Source: a virus
Direction: 5' to 3' (one strand)
Length of the DNA stretch: 44,076 nt
IMG/VR virus record: IMGVR_UViG_3300031565_000090
Coordinates: 1 to 44,076 of that record
Below are positions 37,024 to 44,076 of the stretch, piece by piece (the stretch's first letter is position 1; each line of letters opens with the position of its first letter). The notes below the pieces were generated by a model. The model was not told where the DNA came from. It was given only the letters and a program-made list of their open reading frames with translations, and did not search any database. The position numbers and the translations under genes are program-made.

Positions 37024-40000
37024 ATGAAAAGAATACTAGGGATTTTATTGGTTATCCTGTTTTTAGCTGTTGCATTGCCTTTTGGGAATACCAGTTTGGC
37101 TAGTACTGCCGATACATTTTATTCAACTTCCGCTGATGGTGATACCATTTCAACTGATGTGGTTTATGCGACTGCTTGGGATATGGAGGATGCAGAGTAC
37201 ATAATTGATGATGCCATATCTGTTGATGTGGGACAACTAAACACTTATCAGATATGGAGAACTTGCTTATATTTCGACACTAGCGCAATCCCCGATGGTG
37301 TGACCATAATAAGTGCATCCCTAAATCTTTATGGTTATCCAAATTCAGACCGATCAGATACCGACTTTTTAGTGGTTGTTCAAAATGGACAACCTACATA
37401 TCCCCATGACCCAATCGAAGTGGGAGACCACAATAGGGATAATTATTCGGGGGATGGAGGTAGCCTTACCACAGTCGGGTGGGATGAAGCAGGGTATAAC
37501 GTTATAGACTTAAATGAAGACGGCATCAGCTGGATAACCAAAAGCGGGACAACAAAATTTATGTTACGGAGTAGCAGAGATATAGCTGGTACTACTCCAA
37601 CAGAATGGGAGCGTGTAGGTTTTAAGGCTAATGAAGAGACTGGTACGGATAAAGATCCTTATTTATATGTTGAGTGGAATGATTCCCCGACAGTAGAAAC
37701 GGATGCGTGTTCCGATGCCACCTCTACATCGTTTCAAGCAAACGGGGACATAACGGATGCTGGCGGAACAGTAACCACAAGGGGCTTTTACTATACCACA
37801 GTTTATGACGGCTTTGAATGGGGAGAAGATGAAGACCCACTTGATGATGATGGCGGAGCGATAGACTGGACAATCACGGCAGAGGGGGATTCTAAGGCTG
37901 AGATAGATACAGCACAGAACTACACGGGGACAAGAAGTGCGAGATTGTATGTAGAGGGAGATACAAGTGGTTGGGTATCACCTACTGGGCATAATGACTT
38001 TGATACATGGTTCTATGAAGACAGGGCGTATGATGATGATACAGGTACATTTGCTATTACTGCAACCCCAGATGGAGAACTTGAATTAACCATTGGGGCG
38101 ATTACTTGCGACAAAATCAGGCTATATGCTCGTGACCTCACTGGGCTTACTCCCTCTAACCCCACTGTGACTATCTCTGTCTATTATGATTCAGCCTACC
38201 ACGAAATCTTTTCAGGAGCAATAACACACTCTACATGGGTGGAAAAGGCTATTGGTAGCACAGAAACAGTTACAAAGGCGAAGATTAGTGGTACGATTGC
38301 AGGTGCTGACTTTCTAGATCTCTATGAGTTTGAGTTCTATTCCGTACAAGCACCTTCCTTACCCGCTGCTTGGTTTACGCAAAGTCCATTAACTTCTTCT
38401 CAGTCTATAAGTTTTAGGTTTAGAAAGGATGCCGACTCAGTTCTTAGAATTGACCACGGGGATGGGACAACTGAGGCTTTGGTGAGAATATATAATGATG
38501 AGAAAATCTATTATTACGATACTGAATATAGGGATACAGGTACGACTGTTAGTATCGACCAATGGTATATACTTGAGTTAAAAAACTTTGATTGGGATGC
38601 AGACACCTACGATATTTATCTTGATGGTGTATTAGTCGAGGCAGATACCTCAATGAGAACTAATGCTGCGGGGGATAATGTAGTAGTTTTTTACAACTCG
38701 GGTGCTGCTTCTTCAGTATGGTTAGATAATGTCGGTGTCTGGGAGGTAGAAGATGAAGATGGCTCATTCGGTGAAGGCGAATACGACTTAGAGATTTCGG
38801 GGCTTGACTCTATCACCACTTATTATGTAATGGCTTTTGCCGAGAACGAAGCAGGGATAGGCTATGGGGATATAGCTGAGGGCTTGACCTGTCCTGCGGC
38901 ACCGACAGACGTGGTGGCAACCGATGGCGACCACACCGACAAGGTGGTAGTAACCTGGACAAAATCAACGGGAGCCACAGGTTACAACGTCTATGAGGGG
39001 GATAATCTATTAGATACGTTAGGCGATGTTGCGGCTTACGATGATACTTCGGCACCAGCACCGACTATAAACCCTGGGGACACGGTAGCCGCGGATGGAG
39101 ACTCTACGGCTCATGTGGCTTTGAGCCTTTCGGGAACGGTTGCCAATAATGGGACATCACGAACATACAAGGTGGTGGCCTTTAACGATGCTGGTGATAG
39201 CCCCGACAGTGACACAGATACAGGCTATAGAGGAGTTGGCGGGCTAACCTATCAGTGGCAAAGGTCGTCTGGGGATGCTGATGAGGACTACTCGAATATC
39301 GACGGGGCAACTGATTCTACCTACAATGATGTTGACGCACCCGCACCTACGATCACCCCTGGTAGCACGGTAGCAACCGATGGCGATTCCACGGCTCATA
39401 TTGCTTTGTCTTTGTCAGGGGCATTGGCGAATGAAGGAGCGGGACGATATTATCAATGTATTTTGAACGCCGAGGGCGCTGCGCAGCAAATCTCGGCATC
39501 AAATAGAGGGAATAGAGGCGTTGGCGCCTTGAATTATCAGTGGCAACGGTCCTCCGGGGATGCCGATGCGGATTATTCAAACATCGATGGGGCGACGGCC
39601 TCCACGTACAATGATGAAGATGCCCCAGCTCCATCGGTCACAGCCGGCAATGCAACGGCTTCAGATGGGACAAGTGCCGTACACGTAACTTTAACGGTTA
39701 ATAACCATACGGCAAATAATGGTGCTGGGCGATATTACCAGTGTATTCTATCGGCTGAAGGTGCTGGAGGGCAGACAGCAGCCTTTAACCGCGGTTACAG
39801 GGGAGCTGGCGACTTAACTTATCAATGGCATAGAAGTTCGGGAGATTCAGATGCCGATTATTCAGTTATCGGTGGAGGGACGACAAGCCCTTACAATGAT
39901 ACCGATGGCGTTTTTGAACCAGATGGGAGATACTACCTTTGTACTGTCAATATGACAGGTGCCGTATCGCAGAACTCTACAACAGATAGGGGCTACAAAC

Positions 40001-40830
40001 TCGTTATAGTGGCACCCAACGTTACCGCCCATGATACCACTGGCATCACCGGCATGTCAGGGATCCTACACAGTGAGATAATAGATACCGGGAATGAGAA
40101 TCCCGACACTGTGGGCTTCGAGTGGGGGTATTCAGCGGGCAATTACTCGCATAACTGGACCGACATGGGAGACTTCGGCCTGGATGTTTTCTCCCATACA
40201 ATATCTGGCTTCTCTATGAACACAACCGTATTCTGGAGGGGATTTGCTATCAATAGTGGTGGTACTGGGTACTCAGCAGCCATGAACTTCACGACGCTGG
40301 CATTACCGCTTGCACCCACTAACTTCACGATAACACAGATAGGCTACAATTCATACAACATCAGCTGGACAATGGGTACCGCTGCCAGCACGACCATAGT
40401 GAGGGCAAGCGAGACTGGCTATCCTGATGGTGTGACAGGCGGCTATCCGATATACTCCGGCAATAGCACCTGGGTGATAGTGACCGGGCTGGACCCTAAC
40501 ATGACCACATACTATTACCGTGCCTGGTCTGAGAATGATTATGGGTACTCTCTCGATTATGCCGAGGCAATTCTGGAGAACCCGCTGGGCATCGCCCAGC
40601 TACTCTTTCCCCTAGGGCTCTTTGGCTTTGCCTTGTGGAAGAGGGGTTGGATTAGAGCAATCTTATCACTATGCGTAATTATGTGGGGCGCTTTCGCTAT
40701 GCCTTATGATGTGAAAATCGCTGCTCCCCTGGTCGCCGTGGGTACAATACTCTTTGTTATCAGCATATTGAATATCATAAAGGGAGGTGATAAATGGTCT
40801 TCGGAAATCCCGTCGGTCTACCGCAGGTAA
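37024..40830 (+). CDS. Giant membrane-anchored spike with Ig-like repeats, 1268 aa
   Basis: A signal peptide (about residues 4-26) is followed by a DNRLRE-like domain (about 30-215), a LamG-like domain (about 250-570, with TYDIYLDGVLVEAD), an FnIII domain (about 620-670) and three tandem repeats of about 95 residues that share DAPAPTITPG, TAHIALSLSG and YQWQRSSGDAD motifs. More FnIII-like domains follow (about 1000-1180). Two or three C-terminal helices (about 1192-1255) end it. The repeats look like Ig folds of adhesins. It probably binds the host surface. SD AGGAAG. Its C-terminal anchor is duplicated in the next gene. Confidence 0.8.
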   Translation: MKRILGILLVILFLAVALPFGNTSLASTADTFYSTSADGDTISTDVVYATAWDMEDAEYIIDDAISVDVGQLNTYQIWRTCLYFDTSAIPDGVTIISASLNLYGYPNSDRSDTDFLVVVQNGQPTYPHDPIEVGDHNRDNYSGDGGSLTTVGWDEAGYNVIDLNEDGISWITKSGTTKFMLRSSRDIAGTTPTEWERVGFKANEETGTDKDPYLYVEWNDSPTVETDACSDATSTSFQANGDITDAGGTVTTRGFYYTTVYDGFEWGEDEDPLDDDGGAIDWTITAEGDSKAEIDTAQNYTGTRSARLYVEGDTSGWVSPTGHNDFDTWFYEDRAYDDDTGTFAITATPDGELELTIGAITCDKIRLYARDLTGLTPSNPTVTISVYYDSAYHEIFSGAITHSTWVEKAIGSTETVTKAKISGTIAGADFLDLYEFEFYSVQAPSLPAAWFTQSPLTSSQSISFRFRKDADSVLRIDHGDGTTEALVRIYNDEKIYYYDTEYRDTGTTVSIDQWYILELKNFDWDADTYDIYLDGVLVEADTSMRTNAAGDNVVVFYNSGAASSVWLDNVGVWEVEDEDGSFGEGEYDLEISGLDSITTYYVMAFAENEAGIGYGDIAEGLTCPAAPTDVVATDGDHTDKVVVTWTKSTGATGYNVYEGDNLLDTLGDVAAYDDTSAPAPTINPGDTVAADGDSTAHVALSLSGTVANNGTSRTYKVVAFNDAGDSPDSDTDTGYRGVGGLTYQWQRSSGDADEDYSNIDGATDSTYNDVDAPAPTITPGSTVATDGDSTAHIALSLSGALANEGAGRYYQCILNAEGAAQQISASNRGNRGVGALNYQWQRSSGDADADYSNIDGATASTYNDEDAPAPSVTAGNATASDGTSAVHVTLTVNNHTANNGAGRYYQCILSAEGAGGQTAAFNRGYRGAGDLTYQWHRSSGDSDADYSVIGGGTTSPYNDTDGVFEPDGRYYLCTVNMTGAVSQNSTTDRGYKLVIVAPNVTAHDTTGITGMSGILHSEIIDTGNENPDTVGFEWGYSAGNYSHNWTDMGDFGLDVFSHTISGFSMNTTVFWRGFAINSGGTGYSAAMNFTTLALPLAPTNFTITQIGYNSYNISWTMGTAASTTIVRASETGYPDGVTGGYPIYSGNSTWVIVTGLDPNMTTYYYRAWSENDYGYSLDYAEAILENPLGIAQLLFPLGLFGFALWKRGWIRAILSLCVIMWGAFAMPYDVKIAAPLVAVGTILFVISILNIIKGGDKWSSEIPSVYRR

Positions 40831-41042
40831 TTTTCGTCCTGGGGCTTCTGGGCTTTGCTCTATGGAAGCAAGGGTGGCTCAGGGTGATTCTGAGCGTTTG
40901 CCTAATCATCTGGGGCACATTTACAATGCCCTATGATATCAAGATCGCAGTGCCATTGGTCGGCATAGGTGCCGTACTCTTTCTTATGGCAACAATGAAT
41001 CTGATTGGCCAATACAGGCAAAGCAGAGAAGAAACAATGTAA
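40794..41042 (+). CDS. Two-helix membrane protein, duplicate of the spike anchor, 82 aa
   Basis: It starts 37 bases before the spike gene ends, in another frame, with an AGGGAGGTGA SD inside the spike gene. Residues about 5-70 match the spike C-terminus closely: about 40 of 67 positions are identical, including GFALWK, GW-R-ILS and MPYD-KIA-PLV. It is thus a free copy of the spike's membrane anchor and may assemble with it or fill the envelope. Confidence 0.75.
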   Translation: MVFGNPVGLPQVIFVLGLLGFALWKQGWLRVILSVCLIIWGTFTMPYDIKIAVPLVGIGAVLFLMATMNLIGQYRQSREETM

Positions 41043-41054
41043 AGGAGGTGAGAT

Positions 41055-41201
41055 ATGCCAGCTTATTGTGTGAAATGCAGAGGCAAGCGGGAGATGCAGA
41101 ATCCTGCACCAGTGGTGTTTAGGAATCGTAAACGTGTCACTCGTGCCACCAGGGGGACTTGCCCCGTTTGTCGGACCAAGATGTACCGAATAGAAAGGTA
41201 A
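41055..41201 (+). CDS. DUF5679-like zinc-ribbon protein, 48 aa
   Basis: AAAGGAGGTG SD and ATG at 41055. CVKCRGKREMQNP at the start and TRGTCPVCRTKMYRI near the end give the C-x2-C ... C-x2-C pattern and flanking residues of DUF5679, a tiny zinc-ribbon family of Chloroflexota, Actinomycetota and phages. Its role is unknown. It sits between virion membrane genes and the giant protein, so it may be a minor virion or assembly factor. Confidence 0.75.
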   Translation: MPAYCVKCRGKREMQNPAPVVFRNRKRVTRATRGTCPVCRTKMYRIER

Positions 41202-41211
41202 GGTAAACCAA

Positions 41212-41463
41212 ATGCCAAAGGAATACTGGATTGGCAAAGCGATGAAACGAAAAGGTGCATTGCATCGCCAGCTCGGGATTCCACAGGAAACGAAGATACC
41301 GACGACGCTGTTGAGGACTATACACAACGCCTACACTGGCGATGTGGTGAAGAATCCCACCAAGGTGGGCAAGCGCAGGTACAGGGTAACGACACTGATG
41401 CAACGGCGCGTGAATCCCGTGCTTACGCTAAAACGCTTCAACCGTCGCCGGGGGAGAATATAA
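41212..41463 (+). CDS. Small basic protein, 83 aa; possible genome-binding virion protein
   Basis: The segment KGALHRQLGIPQETKIPTTLL is a short motif found in small basic phage proteins. The second half is very basic with VTTLMQRRVNP and LKRFNRRRGRI; about 22 of 83 residues are Lys or Arg. It is suited to DNA contact inside the particle. It lies 1 base upstream of the giant gene. SD AGGTAA is weak. Confidence 0.65.
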   Translation: MPKEYWIGKAMKRKGALHRQLGIPQETKIPTTLLRTIHNAYTGDVVKNPTKVGKRRYRVTTLMQRRVNPVLTLKRFNRRRGRI

Positions 41464-41464
41464 A

Positions 41465-44076
41465 ATGGCGATCAGACCATCACAAATCAATCGAATCATA
41501 CAACAAAGGCTGGACCAGCAGGTCAGCGACTGGAACGCGGCCCAAGGGACTAATTTGTCAGTGCAACAGTACCTGAACTCATTGACCGGGTTAACCGCGA
41601 GTGCAAGACAGAGCTTGCTTGATAAATATAATGCAGCTCTCGCATCGGGGGCTCCACCCTCCACGGCAACTCAGGACATAGTAAGGGAAAGGCTGGAACA
41701 GCAGGTAGCCGACTACAATGAGAGCCATGGAACCAATTATGGCGTTGATGAGTACCTAGAAATGCTGGGTAGTGGGGATGGGGCAACCATAACACAGAAA
41801 ACGATAGATGTTTTGACAGGAACTGGTGTTGGTACTGGCGCTGGGGGTAAGCCTCCTGTTATTAAGCCACCAGAAGGCGAAGATAAAAAGGGTATAACTC
41901 CTCCGCGAATAACTATAATCGGGATAACGCAGGATGAGCTTGATAAAGTGGCAAGTGCTGAAAGCAAGGGTACTTGCATAGGTGCCATGAGGACATATTA
42001 CACGCCTAACACCTACAAGATAACATTAAGAGATGGCAGCCTGATCTTTGTGGAGGCATTGAGTAACAGTTTGGCTGAGCAGAAGGCCAAGGATGCTGGG
42101 TACAATGTAATTCGGGTATCAAAGATGTTCAGTTGGCAGAAGCCTGAAGACTATTATCAGACAAAGCCAGCGGAAGCGGGAAGGAAGGGGGAAAATGGGC
42201 TGATTAAACTCGATACAGGGGAGTGGGTTAAGGAAGAGTTTTATACTGCCCTCCCTGAGAAATCAAGGTCCCAACTTAACGAATTAGGCATCGATAAATA
42301 TAACCAATGGCTTCTGGGTGAGGCTGAAAGTCAAGTGAAGGCATCCGGTAACCAGTATCTTATAGATGCGTTTCAGAGTGAAGGTTTGGAGGGCTATAAC
42401 AATGCCGTCGATGAATATAATAAAGCTGTATCCGATGCCCAGTGGTACAGTCTGTACAAAGCCCACAAGGCTATTTCTGAGAAGGAGTGGGGACAGGATG
42501 ATTGGGAGTGGTTTCAGAATACTTACGTAGCCCTACTCGGCGACAAGGAATACATGAGCTATCTCGAAGGCTCTGAATTTCGGGACAAGTACACCTCGAT
42601 TATTCAGCCATCGAGTATGTCCACTGAGGATTACAACCTAATCAGGCCATATATCACACCCGAGGGCTTTGACTCAAGGGCAGCTTACCAGGCAGGGGAG
42701 GATAACCCAAACCTTGCTGTGAACATTATTAGAGCCACAAATCAATTCACGCTGGCAACCTTGGGAGATGAAACAAAAGCCAAGATAGACAAAGGCGAAT
42801 GGACACTTCTTCCCTACGGCCAAGTCATAGACACGAAGGCTTTAGAGAGTATGCCGCCGACTTACAGAAACATTGTGCAGTATTCGGGGCTGGTCGGCTA
42901 TGAGGCATATCAGGAGAATGTGCTGGAGCAGAACAAGAACGAGCATTGGTTTAAGAATACAATAGACGCTATTGTGGCTCAGAGTGTCGGCTTGGGCCAA
43001 GACATCAAGAATTTTGCGATATTGCAATTTTCCGCTACACATCCTGAAATCAAGGAAGGAGACAACAAACCAATAATAGACCCGTTTATCCCTGGGGCAG
43101 CTAATGTGGGTGTCATTGGTTTTACAACCCCGGCTATAAACACCTACACGGCAGAGGAGGCGGCGGAAATCAATGCGTTAAGAGCCGACGCACAGAAGCA
43201 TTATAAAGATATGTATGATGCGGCGGATATGGCAGCTCAAGAATGGATGGCTCAACGGCCACAACTCCAGTCAGTATATGCAGCGGGGTTTGTTGATAGC
43301 GTTAAGAATGACCCATCAGCATTAAAGGATCCCCTCTTGTGGACTGAAACTATGGCTAATACTCTGCCATATACAGTTGCTACTGGGCTTATCGCTGCCG
43401 GTTGGATGGGTGGCCCTGCTGGGTTAGCGCTAGGCGGTTCATTGGCATTTGGGATTACCTTGTCGGTCGAGGGGCATGACATATATAAGGATGCAATAGC
43501 GCATGGAGCCTCGCATGATAGAGCACTTAAATTGGCGAATACATACGGGGCAATATCGGCAGCGATAGAGACGCTGGGTGATACCATATTTGTAGGTGCA
43601 TTCGGATTTGGGGCCGGTGCATTTGCGCGGTCTCTGGGGAAGAACACGGCCACTAATATAGTACAGGGCGCAGCTAAGAAATATGGGTGGAAGAACCTTA
43701 CTGTTGGGATGATAACGGACTTTGTGAATCAGGGTGGACAAGAGTTCTTCCAAGAGGTAGTACATAACGCAGCTATCAAGACAGTGGACCAGAACCAAGC
43801 CTTACTAGAGAACACGGCAAACGCCTTTGTAAGTGGGGTTATTGGCACGGCACCTTTTGTGCTAATACCTGCGGGGGGTCAGGCAATAAGGAGGCTTGAG
43901 ACTAAAATCGGCGATGTAAGAAAAGGGAAAACCGGGGTATTGACTCCAGTGGATATAACCCCGCAGATGCAAATTAAGATACTCAACAAGGTTTTCGCAC
44001 CTATCTCGGGATTCACGGTCAAGACGACAGAAGCCGAAATTGAACACCTTAAACGGTTTGCACCGGAGATGCTCGA
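41465..44076 (+). CDS. N-terminal part of the 1735-aa putative virion protein (continues at base 1)
   Basis: The ATG at 41465 opens a frame that runs to the window end without a stop; codon 749 corresponds to base 43 of the window, and the gene ends at 3006. The N-terminus holds two related 30-residue units (QRLDQQVSDWNAAQGTNLSV and ERLEQQVADYNESHGTNYGV, about residues 14-42 and 75-102), each followed by YL. A Gly/Pro-rich linker and a long mixed region follow. Glycine-rich hydrophobic segments (about 635-665 and 698-723) then lead to the part encoded at the window start. It is the largest gene and ends the structural operon, as large internal or tape-measure-like proteins do. Confidence 0.8.
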   Translation, partial: MAIRPSQINRIIQQRLDQQVSDWNAAQGTNLSVQQYLNSLTGLTASARQSLLDKYNAALASGAPPSTATQDIVRERLEQQVADYNESHGTNYGVDEYLEMLGSGDGATITQKTIDVLTGTGVGTGAGGKPPVIKPPEGEDKKGITPPRITIIGITQDELDKVASAESKGTCIGAMRTYYTPNTYKITLRDGSLIFVEALSNSLAEQKAKDAGYNVIRVSKMFSWQKPEDYYQTKPAEAGRKGENGLIKLDTGEWVKEEFYTALPEKSRSQLNELGIDKYNQWLLGEAESQVKASGNQYLIDAFQSEGLEGYNNAVDEYNKAVSDAQWYSLYKAHKAISEKEWGQDDWEWFQNTYVALLGDKEYMSYLEGSEFRDKYTSIIQPSSMSTEDYNLIRPYITPEGFDSRAAYQAGEDNPNLAVNIIRATNQFTLATLGDETKAKIDKGEWTLLPYGQVIDTKALESMPPTYRNIVQYSGLVGYEAYQENVLEQNKNEHWFKNTIDAIVAQSVGLGQDIKNFAILQFSATHPEIKEGDNKPIIDPFIPGAANVGVIGFTTPAINTYTAEEAAEINALRADAQKHYKDMYDAADMAAQEWMAQRPQLQSVYAAGFVDSVKNDPSALKDPLLWTETMANTLPYTVATGLIAAGWMGGPAGLALGGSLAFGITLSVEGHDIYKDAIAHGASHDRALKLANTYGAISAAIETLGDTIFVGAFGFGAGAFARSLGKNTATNIVQGAAKKYGWKNLTVGMITDFVNQGGQEFFQEVVHNAAIKTVDQNQALLENTANAFVSGVIGTAPFVLIPAGGQAIRRLETKIGDVRKGKTGVLTPVDITPQMQIKILNKVFAPISGFTVKTTEAEIEHLKRFAPEML
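43667..44076. repeat. Right copy of imperfect terminal repeat
   Basis: Matches bases 1-410 at 398 of 410 positions without gaps; see the left copy. Removing one copy gives a circle of 43666 bp. Confidence 0.9.

Overview
The window looks like the complete genome of a circular, probably temperate virus (or virus-like episome) of about 43.67 kb, linearised inside its largest gene. The first 410 bases recur at the end (43667-44076) with 12 mismatches. Reading across that junction joins the last and first open frames into one gene for a 1735-residue protein. The host is not identifiable by name. Sigma70-like promoters, strong Shine-Dalgarno (SD) sites and a tRNA-Pro-like attachment site suggest a bacterium. 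The protein families (DUF5679, small zinc ribbons, DNRLRE/LamG/Ig-repeat surface proteins) resemble those of uncultured, subsurface-type bacteria such as Chloroflexota; that assignment is inference.

Layout. (1) 3.4-15.5 kb, minus strand: a replication and recombination operon with a primase-SF3 helicase, RecT, a nuclease-like protein, an N6-adenine methylase, a DUF5131 protein, many small zinc-binding or membrane proteins, and a chain of eight genes joined by ATGA overlaps that includes a 19-codon ORF with a type IV prepilin-like motif. (2) 15.2-18.8 kb, lysogeny: divergent Cro-like and CI-like regulators, a tRNA-Pro-derived attP, a tyrosine integrase and a serine resolvase. (3) 18.8-28.1 kb, minus strand: three more DNA methylases, many very small genes and a 968-residue zincin-containing polyvalent-type protein. 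This region carries a dispersed 28-bp inverted-repeat motif (ATTGCYCA-N12-TGRGCAAT), mostly placed exactly between one gene's stop codon and the next gene's SD. (4) 28.1-33.2 kb, minus strand: membrane and surface proteins, including a 786-residue LamG/propeller-like spike, headed by an HTH regulator. (5) 33.3-44.1 kb and 1-3.3 kb, plus strand: the virion-like module, with tandem small membrane proteins, a Zot/HerA-like ATPase, a 1268-residue Ig-repeat spike with a membrane anchor, a duplicate of that anchor, small basic proteins and the 1735-residue protein.

No terminase, portal, HK97-type capsid or tail gene is recognisable. Membrane proteins, membrane-anchored spikes and a Zot/HerA-like ATPase suggest a tailless, membrane-containing virion of unfamiliar type. 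The most unusual structural signal is the 28-bp motif array of region 3, which gives that region a cassette-like [motif-SD-ORF-stop] organisation.

All start choices, promoters and families were judged by eye; no database search was possible.
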